64,000 nucleotides of DNA from the NCBI RefSeq assembly GCF_024166365.1, contig NC_064826.1, forward strand, positions 63,195,001 to 63,259,000. Reading direction: 5' to 3'. This DNA is from Elephas maximus indicus (lineage: Eukaryota; Chordata; Mammalia; Proboscidea; Elephantidae). Position 1 is the first letter of the stretch, and each line of letters begins with the position of its first letter. The position numbers and the translations under genes were made by a program. Of this stretch, positions 1 through 12,960 are shown one piece after another. The notes below the pieces were generated by a model. The model searched no databases. It was not told the DNA's origin and saw only the letters and a list, made by a program, of their open reading frames with translations.

Positions 1-544
1 CACACACACACACACACACTCACAAATGCAGCTACTTTATCTAGGTCTTCTTGTTTCTGTATCAATAAAGGTCTCACCGACAACATTCAGGAGCAGCTTG
101 GTTTCAGAGATGTGAGTTGGAATTCTAGGTACTCAGTTGTAGAGATGTAAAGAACATCATCTTATCTTTACCGCCATACAGATAAAGAAGTTTGCAGTCT
201 GCCCCACTGCTAAGGAAATACTGTCTGAATAGATATAAACGTTTCTGTATAAACACATTTATATGTACGTATATTACGTACACTGTGTGAGAGAGATACT
301 CCTGTTGATTCTAGCTTGTTGGTTCTTTTTTTTTAATTCTCTATTTTCCCAGTTTCCTTATGTAAATTAGAGCACTGAACAAATTGAATAGCTGATGTTC
401 TGTAACTGTTTAACTACAGGGAGCTTAGAGGCTTTTTAGCTGAGAACGTTTTAAGTAAACAGATCAATTCATGAATTCTCTGATATAATTACACAAAGCA
501 GGACTTTCTGCCTTTGAAGGGGAGGGAGCTCAGAGCTACACATA

Positions 545-690
545 CATTTACCTAAAAGGTGATGATCTTGGAGGAGTTATCTAACTTCCCGAGCCTCAAT
601 TTCTTCATTGATAAAATAGGGATAATGTTTCATATAATTTTTCTGAGAGCCGAGGGAGAATATATTTCAAGCACTTGGTAGAGTTTGACG
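545..690 (+). repeat. MIR-like fragment
   Basis: The segments ttggaggagttatctaac and gagcctcaatttcttcattg, plus aaaatagggataatg, are in MIR order. Diverged. Confidence 0.55.
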
Positions 691-1667
691 CACACCCACA
701 CACACGCGCGCGCACACACACGTGCACACTACACTGAAACAATAAATTACACCTTCTCCTCACTTATCTCATTATCTAATATTTTGCATTTACCACAATA
801 GTCAAAAATTTACTATCTATTTTGTGCATTAATGATGTATGTTTGGCAGTAACGAATGCTGGGGTACAAGGCAAGAGTAACACTGGCTATGATGGTTAAG
901 GTTATATGTCAGCTTGGCTGGGCTATGATTCTCAGTGGTTCGGCAGTTACATAATGATGTAACTTGGCAGTTACGTAATGATGCAGTCATCCTCCATTTT
1001 CACGTAGTATGAATTTCATATAACAACCTGGTCTTTGGAAACTAATAATGTTGATAAGTGAGGAGAGAGTGTGATCAGATCCATGAAAATATTTTCTATG
1101 TATAAAAAAATAAAAATTTTTATCCCCGTATGGAATCATGCTGTAAAACTAACCTAGAACCTGTTATTTTTAAGTTAGTAATATATGCAGAACTTTTTGG
1201 CATGTTTTTATGTTTATTCATTTATGTCTTTTAATAGCTCCAGAGTGCCCTAGCTCTTTTTAACTAGTCCCCTGTTTATAGATTAGGCTGATTTCTTTTT
1301 CTCTTCCTTTAAACAATTAATTTTAAAGAGAGTAAGTCCAAAAATAGTACTGGAAAAGTTTTAAATATTTTATGACATAATGAGTATTTGGCAACTACTA
1401 CACTGTAAATGTAATTACTTGATGGTACTTACACTAAGTTGTGCTGCATAAAAATGGTAAGGGTGCAAGTGAAGTGCCATGCTGAGTTCTCAAATGAGGA
1501 AACAAATCCTTTTTATGTCTAGTTCCTGGTTTGATTATCTTAGTAAAGACAGCACCTTCTTGGTTAAAGGATGTGGCCCTTACAATATTTGAAGATATAG
1601 ATTTTTTTTTTTTTTAAGTAAATGAATAAGATCACAGGAGATGGAACTTAAAGGAATCCTAGAGCTT

Positions 1668-1726
1668 GTATAGGGTCACTATAAGTGAGAATCATTCAAT
1701 GGCACTGGGTTTGGTTTTGGTTTTTA
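1668..1726 (+). mobile_element. AfroSINE 3' fragment
   Basis: Only the terminal part is present, from the tagggtcactataag-like segment to the ggcactgggtttggttttgg tail. It is 5'-truncated. Confidence 0.7.
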
Positions 1727-3489
1727 GAGCTTATTTGGTTCCAACACTCTCATGTTACAGATTATACAATGAAGATTAGACACAAAAAGCATTGTTTGGT
1801 TTTATATTGACATACCCTCTAGTATTTTGCTAATATAATTTCTAGGTTTGTAACCTAGCAACTAAATGTTATTACTTAATATTATTTAATGCATTGTCTA
1901 GCAGAGGATAGCAGGCATGGGACCACGGCTCCAACAGATTATTGGAGGCAGCACTATCAGACCATGTACAAGTCTTGAGCATTTTAGGGAAGGTTTCAAA
2001 ACAGAGATGATATTGGTACCGATAGTCTTGATGAGTAAAGAGGAATTTTTAAGATGGAGAAGTAGGTAAATGAGAGATTTCCACATATAGTCATGGTATA
2101 ATTTATTGTCCAAAGTGGGACACTTTTGGGAGTGGAAGGTTTGAATTAGATGTGTCTTAAATGTGCATGTTGGAACAGTAGGGAGATAATGGGTAATTCT
2201 CTTCATGATATGGGACACTAAATCAAAGTCAGAGGTTTGATGGATATGGACTCAAGCAAATATATCTGTCTATTAACATCCAATTTTTATCGATTAGCCA
2301 GTCAGACTTCACTTCTCAGAGGCTGAAACTAAAAATCAGAACTCCCAGTTAGTAGATAGATTTCTTGATATGCCAAACCACAAAGTTAAAATTATGTTTC
2401 ATTAAATATATGAGAAAATGACATAAGGAAAGATGGTCTTTTCCATCTTCTGGATTTTGTGGTGTCCAGATGTAACTTTTGGAATTGTTGCAGCCATCCT
2501 GTAACTATGGTAGCAAGAGTTGAGAGATGAAAAGAAGTTGGGTTCTTGATGACACTGTTGAGTGGTTGAACTCATCAATCTTGGAGTCTACCTTGCCTTG
2601 AACTTCCTGTCATTTGAGATAAGTTATTCTTTAAGTCTGTTTTAATCAGAGTTTTCCATTACTCGTTGCCAAAGGCATTCTAAGTGATAAAATATATTAA
2701 AAAAAAAAAATACACGGTTCAAATTTCTTTCTTCATCCCAGAGCCCTCCTCAAGCCTTCCGTCTTGGGCATACATTGCCTCTCAGGCATTTCTATTTGGA
2801 ATCCTAAATGAATCCTGAGCCTGTCCAGTTGTGAACTTATCATTTTTCCCTTTCATAACCTGCTATTTTATACAGATTTCCCACTTTGAGTGATGGCATC
2901 ATCGAGCACTCTAGACAGAAAAAAAAAAAAATTTGAGACAGAAACAGTGGAGCTATTCATGGCTCTCCCCTCTATTTTACCTTCCACATCACTGAGCTCC
3001 TACCATCTTTGTCTTTAAAATGTGTATTTCTACCACCCTCCTACAGTCACCCAGAGCTTCATCCTCACCATGATAAAAGTGATATTCTCCAAAACCATTT
3101 TTCCACTTCCAACCCTGCCCCGTAAAATCCATATCCAAACAAAATCCATCCAAAACAGAAATCTGACGTGATTACTCATCTGCTCTGATATCTCATCACC
3201 TAGGGGATAAAATCTAAGCCTTGACCAGCCATGCAAGTTCACCCATGACCTGACCTTCTACCCATGTACTTATATTCGTTCATTCATTCGTCAAACATTT
3301 ATTGATTACTGAGATAAAAGGGGCACTGTGGATAGAGGCATTCTTGCCTCGGAGGCAGGGACTCACAGTCAGGCTAGCAGGGAAGACCTAAAAACCCATT
3401 GCCAAACCCATAGTGGACAAGTAATTATCCTTGTGATGACTGCTATGGAGAAGTACAAGAGTGCTAACTTTTTCTCTCACCAGTTCTCA

Positions 3490-3838
3490 TCTTAACATTT
3501 ACTTGAAATGCTTCCCTTACATTTCTTCACCTGGTTGGCTCCTTCTTGTCTTTTGAGGTTCGGCTCAGGTATTACTTCCTTCAGGAAATCTACTCTGAAC
3601 CCTCTGAACTGAATTTGATGCCCTCGTCTAAGCTTCCATAGCATGGTGTCTACTCTTCTTTCATAACAAGTGTACCATGTTGTGTTTACTTCATGCTATT
3701 ATTTTGATTAAATCTCTTTTATCTCTTTCCTTGACTAGACTGCAAGCTGTTAGAAGATAAAGACTGGATCATGTTTGATTCTTCTCTGTGTCTTCTGGCA
3801 TATGGCAGCTAGTTGATAAATGTTTATTAAACATAACT
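3490..3838 (+). repeat. L2 3' end
   Basis: The segments ggctcaggtattacttccttc, ctagactgcaagctgttagaag and tgataaatgtttattaaac are the typical L2 terminus. Confidence 0.75.
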
Positions 3839-5179
3839 GAATTGAAGTTTCTAATGAGATTTATTTCCTGAGCACAGGACATGTTTGTAAAATTTTACTG
3901 AATATCTCCTCTTTTGATATTCTACATGTCCTTTGTTTTGCATATCCACCTGTCTTACCTGCACCTTCTCTTATATTACAAATATTCCTTAATGCTACCT
4001 GCTGGAATGCCCTTTCCTTCACAGCTGATGAACTCGTCTTGATCTTCAAAACCTAACGTGCTATGGGAAACATTCTTGGGTACCCCCAAATGGAGTTTAC
4101 TACTCCATTTTCTATTCTGCCACTGAATCTTTTGCACACTTCTACTATTGCATGCAGAGGACAGTATTACAATGATTTTTTAAAATCTTTTTGGTTCATA
4201 GTATAATTACAGTGGTGTGGTAAGTGCTTCGATAGACGTGTAATGAGTCCACAGAATGAGAGCACCTGATTCAGCTTGGAGAGCCAGCACATCGTTATTA
4301 GTATCACTCTTGGGTAAATCAAAGCAGACAGTAGTTACCTAGTCCAATCTCCTCATGCTTTGATGGGAAAACTGGGAGCCTGAATGTCCGACTCTCAGTT
4401 TTTCTGTAATGTGAATGGCGACCAATAAATTGTGGGTGGTAAACTATCAGTTATTTTATAATTAGAATAAAATTTCATAGATCCAATCACATTCTCATAA
4501 CTCTGCTTTCTGAAGGGCAAAACATTTTGATAGAGTCTCAGTGGAACTACAAAGAAAAATAGCTCCCATAGTTATCAAGTCTGCCTGAGTTTCAGTCTCA
4601 AAGGAACCTGGTTATCGGAATCATAGTAGTTTATTGGCCTCCTGTAGATGGTGCCTTTATTAAAAATACAGAGGGTAGGCAATTCAATTTAGCACAATTC
4701 AAACAATATCATCTGCATTCTAGAGTACACATGCTAGGACGGGTACCATCTGGGACATTCGGAAGAACTGATCTTCGTGGTCTCTAAAGTCCCCACATCC
4801 TGTGACAACTGGTTTATCTAGAATTTAAGGCTGGCTGTCTGGAGGCTTCAGAAACTCTCTGACATAAACCTAAGGTGGGATTCTGCTGGCGGATCTTCAC
4901 AGGTGCTTAAAACACAGGGAAGAGCCAACCTTTCAGTTTATGCTCTATTCTATGCCAAGCAATTAAGCTGCCATCTCCCCTAGAAGCACATTCAAATGAG
5001 AACATTCTCAGACACAAACAAACATTTAAGTATAATGCTTGCCAGGGGTCAAATAGTATATGAAACTACTGAAATTCCCAAGGTAAGACCGACAGAAGAG
5101 AAGTAGATGTGTACTCCAATTCAGGATACCACATCCAGAAAAATTGTGTGGTAATTAGGATAGACTCTGGATTTGGAGG

Positions 5180-5450
5180 CTGAAGCGCAGCTCAAGGATC
5201 AGCTCTGCCACTCACTGGTTTGGTAACTTTGTTGTTCTTTTTGTTTTTGGTTGCTGTCAATTGTATTTTGACTCATGGAGACTCCATGTGTGCTGAGTAG
5301 AAGGAAAGCCATTTAACCCTAGAGTCTTGGTTTCTTCATCCGTAAAGCTGGCGTGGTTGTGCTAGGTCACACAGTTCTTGTGAAGATCAAAAGAGCTAGT
5401 GTATATGAAAGTGTTTATGTACTTGAAAGTTAACACAGGTAATCACAATA
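5180..5450 (+). repeat. MIR interrupted by an AfroSINE fragment
   Basis: A MIR-like core (agctctgccactcactgg, then ggtttcttcatccgtaaagctgg) is split by a short minus-strand SINE piece at about 5230-5311 (ctcatggagactccatgtgtgctgagtaga type). Confidence 0.55.
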
Positions 5451-8400
5451 TACAGTGCATCTGGGGTGAGAGAAAGAAGGAGAGTAACACTGTTAGATAC
5501 AAATGCTGCGTCTGATTTCTGTGTCTACTTCTTATAAAAGAATCTTTTGCTTTCTTAATACCTCATGAAATAAGAACACATCCATTTATGTACATTTGAA
5601 CATGAACCTTAGGGAAATATACATGAATGATATAGGAATACATAGCAACACGGAAGTAAAAAACAAGAATTTTCTAAAAATAAATGACATCTCTAATAAA
5701 ATAGCTACCTATATACCAACTACTGTGTTGTCACTAAATTTTAACAAAACTTTGTGAGGTATATGATCTTGTAGAACTGAGGGATCACAAGGACCTTGCT
5801 CTTTGAATGTACATACGTGCAGTTTATTTCAACAGAAATTGTCTTGTCAATGTGGAAATGGACAAATGTCAGAAGACCAATGAAAACTGCTTTATTCATA
5901 AGTATTTTAATGTTTTGCTTAAAAGTCAATCAGTAGGATACATGCTTGAAAAATAATAAGCACTAGGAAAATGATTTTATTCCAAGTTAGAAGCAATAAT
6001 ATGAAGTTAAAAAATTTAACAATAGCTAAAGTTATATTTAGTAATAAGGAAAGAAATTTAGGCAGGTTTTTAAAGATTAATTTGTTAATTAGGTGAGCAT
6101 CTGGGTTTTGGTTCATCACTTCCCTTGGAAACCTTGTTTAATTTATGAGATTTTCATCCCCATTTACTAGGAAAACAGTGAGTCATCCAGTGTTACACAC
6201 CAATGACAGCAAAAGTTAATTGGATTCTAGATCCTTTCACATTTCTCCCTTCAGCAATTCCCCATCGCTTTGAGCGGAACCATGAGCTAAGAGATTGCTG
6301 TATTTTTGTGTGTGAGAGAGAGATACAGAAATGAGAGGAATTACAAGTGACTGAAGAGTGAGTTTGAAAAAATAAGAATATGTATTTGCATTTCCTTCAG
6401 TTTGTGGTAAGAAACTCTGGACGGTTACACTAAAACAGCGAAACCAAAAACTAATAAAAATAGGTATCTTGGTGCATATTTTTTTTTTATAGGATTTTGA
6501 TTTGTGAATCACGTGAATGTATAATACCTTTTGAAGAAAGTGCTGTTTAAAACTGTCTATGGCTTAAAGTGTTTCAGGGTTGGGTCTGGGATGGGGAACA
6601 CAGAGATGTATCCATAGCTCATTGTAGTTAGTGTCTGCCCTCCAAGTTAAGACAGGCAGCAGCAAAGAAAATAGCTCCAGGGAAGGGGACACACAAAGAT
6701 GAGCAAGGAAGGGGAGAAGGTAGGGGAAGTGTGGTGGGTGGGTGACTACCGAAGCCACCCTGCTCTCTCCTGGCTTTGCAATGGGAGTGTAACCCTTCTT
6801 TGGCTCTGACAATGACAAATTTTATTCAGCTTAGAAGTTCTTCCTGAGACACACACCTGTATATGCCACGTGATCTCTGTGGTATAAAACAATATTACAG
6901 GAGAAGGGGAATTCATCACACTGGTTATCAGTCTAATTTCTGTTTTCACTTTGTCTTTTTTAACTCTCAATGTTCCTTCATCCTGTTTTCCTTATTGATA
7001 TTTTTGGATAGCTTTTACCTTGTTCTATTATATGTATTTATGCATTCGCACCAGCTACCATAAATCCTTTCTGGAACTGGAAAAAGTATGAATATATATA
7101 TAGTCCAGGAAAATGCCAACAGGTTATTCTCAAGAGGTGAGATTATAAGTGATTTTAATTGTCTTGTGGTTAGCCTTCTGCATTTCCAAACATATAATTT
7201 TTTACAATGGGCAAAAATTCCTTTCCTAAACAGATAATTTATTTTTATTTTTTTTACTAAGCGCAGAAGAAAAGGCTTTTAGTAGGACTCAGAAAGGGAT
7301 CATGGGACTTAGTCTTACTTTTCTTTTCACCATGCACTTCTATGAAAATATGGGAGGCACTATGTAAATACGGTGGCTCACTTAGAACCCTCTGAAGAGA
7401 AACACTATTCTTTCTGTTTCTTTTCTTCTGTACAAAATAATAGGCTATGAGAGAGCAAGATTCTTATTTTAGTAGTTCTCTATAATCTACACTTTACTGC
7501 ATATTGGGAAATAAGGATAAAAATTTAATTCTACAATATGACTCATAGGTAATATGTTTTTATAAGACAAAGAATCAAGGTCACATAAAAGCAAAAACAG
7601 AATAATTTATTTGAATCCATCTTTCCTTGAACAAAATTTAAAACAAGACTAGTAAGTCATTTCTTTCAGTGTTTTACAAGCCTTTTCAAAAACACCGTTT
7701 GCCAGTCGACAACATAGGACTAGGCACTATCTTGCTTTAGTGACAACCGTTCTTATTATTTTATGGTACAAATAACAAGAAAAGTTTTGGAGTAAAATAA
7801 AAAATAATAAATATAGGAATCTTAACAATAATAAGGATTTAATAAAACAAAGCCTGCTGAAAAATTAATGAATATAAAGTTTCCACATTTGTAGGATAGA
7901 TAGGATAGTGTCATTGTTGATGAAAGTGAAAGTATAGATGAGAATAATTGGGCTGTTAAGAGAAACTTGATACAAAAAGATTGATTGGAAAGCCCCGTCC
8001 TTTTCTTCCTCCCAGTCAGCGTGTTAAAAACTGTCCACTGGGAAATATATTTTCTATTACTTCCCTCTGTAGCACAATGCATTGTGTGTATGCTGGAACA
8101 CCTGTAGTCCACCTTTTATAAATGACCCTGTTCTACATTTTAAAGGAGTAATAAGTAAGAGGTATTCGGCTTGATTTCTTCACCAAATCTGGATGAACAT
8201 ACGTTTCCAGTGTTTTTCCTCAAAACTTTCCTTCATTATTTCACTCCAATGCACTGCTTTGCTCGTGAATGCTCACCTGTCAAAGAGATGTACAAGATGT
8301 GTAAAATGTTCTATGCATGTCTAGTTCTACAGGTAGAAGAGTCTTAAATTCTCCTGTTCCTTCACAGAGTTGCAAATAATATAAGTGTTTTGAGCTGATT

Positions 8401-9075
8401 CAAGAAAATTACATTTATCCACAAATGAACATGAAGGGTAAAAAAAAAACTAAAAAAAAGTTTTGTTTTGTTTTGTTTTTTTCTGTAGATAATTTTCTTT
8501 TGAAACCAAAGGCTTACTTACTTGGATGTTCTGTTTTCAAGATACTACCAGCTAGCCTGGGGTTTAAAACAAAGCATGCCAAGAGCATTTAATGAAGTCA
8601 GCAGCCACCATTTAAGTAAATGTAGCCACAAATTCAATAAACAAATAATCAGGCTGCGTACTAGAGTACAAACATAGGCCAATTTACCAATTTGTTAACC
8701 ACCAGCCCAATTAGGTAATAGACTCATGTAGTAAAGAAAACAACTTTGTTAGAATAGTCTAGGAGCCAAAAAAAAAAAAAGAAAGTGCTTGGTTGTCCTT
8801 CCTATCTCAAAAGGACACTGTCAAATAAAAGTGAAAGAAAGCAGTCAGTTAGGATTCTTTCCCCAGAGCTAGCACATTCATATTGGGAGTGGGGTTGGGA
8901 CAGAGTCACCAACCACCTGTATTACTGCATTATTAATAAAATTTATCTTTCAATTGAATTGAGCCTGAAGAATAAAACCATAGGCCATCAGGAGAAAAAA
9001 TGGTCTCTGCGTCTATGGGCAATATTTATTTTATTTGGGAGTATTTATTCTATTAAGGATCACTGGTGTTAAAAT

Positions 9076-9231
9076 GGAAACCCTGGTGGTGTAGTGGTTA
9101 AGAGTTACTGCTGCTAACCAAAAGTTCAGCAGTTCGAATCCACCAGGCTCTCCTTGGAAACTCTAGGGGTAGTTCTACTCTGTCCTATAGGGCCACTATG
9201 AGTCAGAATAGACTCAATGGCAATGGATTTA
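9076..9231 (+). mobile_element. AfroSINE with 10-bp target-site duplication
   Basis: Complete short form, from ggaaaccctggtggtgtagtgg to the ggcaatggattta end. It is flanked by identical gtgttaaaat at 9066-9075 and 9232-9241. Confidence 0.93.
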
Positions 9232-9408
9232 GTGTTAAAATAAGCAAAGAGGAGCACAGTAGACTATAAAATCCTTAAAAGAATAATATCCTGCTCTTGT
9301 GTTCTTCTAGATTAATAGTATGATGATTTAAAACAATGTTCTTTTCTTTCCTTTTCAAACCAGAAATTTCTACCTCTGGCAGGTTCTGTTCCTAATTTAC
9401 CCGACTCT

Positions 9409-9444
9409 CAAATTGACTCGACGGCACTGGGTTTTTTTTTTGGG
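9409..9444 (+). mobile_element. AfroSINE 3' tail fragment
   Basis: Only attgactcgacggcactggg plus a T-rich tail is present. It is severely 5'-truncated. Confidence 0.65.
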
Positions 9445-10108
9445 TTCTCTTTTCTCCAGGCTACTGGGAACAAGAAGGAATTCCCTGATGGGGTCCTCTA
9501 AAAGTGTGCTTGTGACTTATTTAGCCCTTAAATGACTGCATAGTTCCCACAGGACAGGGTTTCCTCCCCATAAGACAATTTCTATTGCATTCATCCACTT
9601 CTAGCTGTTATTTTTGATATTTACTCAGAGGTGTACACGAATTGCTTTGCTAAAACTGTTTCTTTTGCCAGAGGGGAAGTTCCTGTGTGTGGCTATTGAT
9701 GTTCTTTTCAAAGTCAATAAATGACAAAGAAATGATGGAAGATGATTTGTGGCAGTTATACCTGCAGGCAGTTAGCCCACAAAAAAGGGAAGTTCATTTC
9801 ATTATTTCAAAAAGACTGTGGGCATTGTTTCCACATGGCAGGGAAGGGAGGCTCCTTAGTTGTAGCTGTGAGGTTAATTGGATAAGTAGAAGGCCTGGCC
9901 ACTTTCCTGGCTTTGTCCTCAGAGCACATTTTGCCCTCTCTGGTCCCGAGGCCAGTCATCACTGCAGTTCAGTTCACTTGGAAGTAGACCTGCTTTGAAT
10001 CTGTAGGAGGCTGGGCATTTGATGCTGGCTGTGTGTGAAAGTTCTATAGGCTTTTTTTTTTTTTGGTCACCACAGCCCTGACACTACCATAAATCAAAAC
10101 CAAACCAG
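9445..10108. other. Intergenic stretch before the L1
   Basis: No gene or named repeat recognised, except that its last 13 bases are the left copy of the L1 target-site duplication. Confidence 0.6.
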
Positions 10109-11506
10109 GATGGCGGAGCCAAGATGGTGGAGTAGTCAGAAGCGTCATGTGGTACTTCTTACAATGATGACCCAAATAAACAAGTGAATCAATCATGTAT
10201 GACATCTAGGAGCCCTGAACACCAAAGACAAAGTTGAGGAGTCAGACTGGGTGGCAGAGGGAGAGAGAGACAGTTCAGAAGCAGCGAAGATTTGCCAGAC
10301 CTGACCTGGCTGGCACCCTGCAGGCTGGATCAGCCAGCACACTTGGGCTGAGGCAAGCAGTAGCACTTGGGATGAGTTTTCCATGCTGGGAGAAACTGAT
10401 TGGCGGAGAGTATGCACAAGCCTCTGGAACCAGGGAGAAGTGACACTGAATCTGTGACTAACCTACCTCGAGAGATTATAAAAAAAAAAAAAACCCTTCC
10501 TCCTCTGGTAAGTATCTCTTTCCCATTCACCAGCCCCTCCTCGCTCTGCTCCCTTCCCAGTCTGGTTTTAGCGACTGCCATGCTCCCTGGGCCAGAAGTG
10601 GGACCTGTCAAGTGCTCTGAGCCATTCTCCCGGCTTTGGAGAGGGAACAAATTAACAAACAGGAAAAATAATCTGCCAGCTCCCCTAAGCTAGGATCTCA
10701 GGGCAGGCACAGCCCCTTTGCCTAGGAACAAGCATGAGGGGTCCATGGACTCTGAATGCCTATCACCCCTGCCTAGACCTGTGTGGGCCCATTTCAACAG
10801 CGTAGGCCCTCATTAGCATAATATAACAGGGTACACACTGAAGCCTATTTTCAACTGCAACAGCTAAGGGGGAGTGGTAGATTTGTGACATTTGACACCA
10901 CCCTACCCATTAAGCAGGGTACTCACCTACCCACATCAGGGGCCTGAGGACTGGGGGCTCCACCCATTCCACCTAGCCACCCAAGACAGGGGTCCAAGAA
11001 TAACTGGTGCCTCCCAGTCCTTACAGCCAACAGCATTGGGTGCCCAAAGTTTGGTTGCAAAACCCACTCACCTATGGACTCTAGGGAACAGGGACATGCC
11101 TTCCACCAGACACTCAGAGGCAGATCTCAGCCCCCACCTTGCTCAGCACATAACCTCCTACTGTAGCCAGATACCAGTGTCTGCTCCAATCACTGCTACC
11201 TAGCCCTGCCCATCTAGGACTGTACGACCTATTCAGTGACCAACAACCTGGATACCTGAGCTGAATCCATACAGGAAAAGTAAATGGACTCTTGGGCTCA
11301 TACACCTAGTTGCAGCTCTATCCACCTGGTGACAGGACATGAGAGCTTCAAAGATGCCAAGAATCAAAGTAGCTCACATAACCAGCCTATTTGGGCATAT
11401 CAAAAGAAAACAAAACAAGAAACTGGGACACAGAAAGCAAACATAAAATAAATAAATATAATAACTTACTGATGGCACAGAAACAAAACATATAAACAGA
11501 CAGACC

Positions 11507-12525
11507 ATGATGACTTTAGCAAGTTCCCAAAACAGAGAACCAAAAAACCTCCTGGGGGAAGAAAAGGTCTTGGAATTACCAGAGGTAGAATTCAAAAGAT
11601 TAATATACAGAGCTCTTCAAGAGATCAGGAAGGAGATCAGGCAAAATGCAGACCGAGGTAAGGAACACACAGACAAATCAACAGAGAAACTTAAGAGGGT
11701 TATACAAGAGTAAAATGACAAATTTAAATGGCTACAAGAATCCATAGAGGGACAGCAAACAGAAAACCAAAAGATTAACAATAAAATTTCAGAATTAGAC
11801 AACTCAATAGAAACTCATAGGAGCAGAATTGAGGCAATGGAAGTCAAAATTAGTGAGAATAAGATAAAGCACATGACACCAATTTATTTGAGTAAAAATC
11901 AGATAAATAATTAAAAAAAAAAAAAGAAGAAACTCTAGGAATTATGTGAGACTCTATTAACAGGAATAACCTATGAGTGATTGGAGTACCAGAATGGGGG
12001 GAATAACAGAAAATACAGGGAGAAGTGCTGAAGATTTATTGGCAGACCATCTGCCTGATATCATGAAAGATGAGAAGATGCCTACCCAAGAAACTCATCA
12101 AGCCCCACACTGGGTAGATCTCAAAAGAAAGTCACCTAGACATATAATAATCAAACTTGCCAAAACCAAAGATAAAGAGAGAAATTTAAGCGTGCCTACA
12201 AAAAAAAAAAAAAAAACCAAAGAGCACTTAGGGATAAACAAAAAGTCATCTACAAAGGAGAGTCAATAAGACTACTACTCAGCAGAAACCATGTAGGCAA
12301 AAAAGCAATGGGATGACATATATAAAGCCTCGAAAGAAAAAAAATTGCCAGCCAAGAATTATATATCCAACAAAATGGTCTCTCAAATATGATGGTGAAA
12401 TTAGGTCATTTCCAGATAAACAGATGTTAAGGGACTTTGTAAAAACTGAACCAAAATCACAAGAAATGCTAAATGGAGTCCTCCAGTTAGAAAATCAAAA
12501 ACATCAGATAACAATGCAAGACTAG
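11507..12525 (+). pseudogene. L1 ORF1 (RNA-binding chaperone), decayed
   Basis: Fragments in several frames give an ORF1p-like layout. An acidic/basic helical segment at about 11507-11900 is rich in E, K and Q, as in the coiled coil. It is followed by PRHIIIKLAKTKDKERN (about 12.13-12.19 kb), the RNA-binding core motif, and by QPRIIYP with FPDKQMLRDFV (12.35-12.45 kb), the C-terminal domain. A stop after codon 68 of the first fragment, A-tract frameshifts near 11910-11925 and 12200-12217, and others show that it is dead. The true start is unclear. Confidence 0.7.
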
Positions 12526-12960
12526 AACGCAGGACAGAACAACCAGATATCAACCCAGGTAGGGAAGTCACAAAAATAAATCAAAGCTAAAACACTGAAA
12601 ATAAGGAAACATAGATGTCAATATGTAAAAGATGATAACATTAAAACAAAAAAGAGGGACTAAATAATGCTAAATAATGTAGTCATAGAACTTTCATATG
12701 GAGAGGAAATCAAGGCGACATAAAGAAATAAAAGATTGGTTTAAACTTAGAAAAAGAGAGGTAAATATTAAGGTAACCACAAAGAAAACTAACAATCCTA
12801 CACAACAAAATAAAAAAGAGGAAAATAAAGACTCAGCAAATACAAAATCAACAACAATGAAAAAGATGAAAAGAAAATACACAAAGAAAAACCACTTGGC
12901 ACAGAAAATTAAGTGGAACAAAAAAAACTGTCAACAACACACACACACACACACATCAAA

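Larger units (their letters stand above)
1..9065. other. Intergenic region downstream of HEPACAM2, distal part
   Basis: No gene was recognised; open frames are short and unlike known proteins. The region holds CA microsatellites (1-20 and 691-723), MIR pieces (545-690 and 5180-5450), an L2 3' end (3490-3838) with an older L2-like stretch about 3030-3290, and SINE fragments (1668-1726 and 5230-5311). 5500-8780 shows nothing that I can name. Confidence 0.6.

Noticed and set aside
6237..8112. Several short minus-strand frames (about 80-95 codons)
   Set aside because: No similarity to known proteins, no shared splice sites, and length expected by chance.
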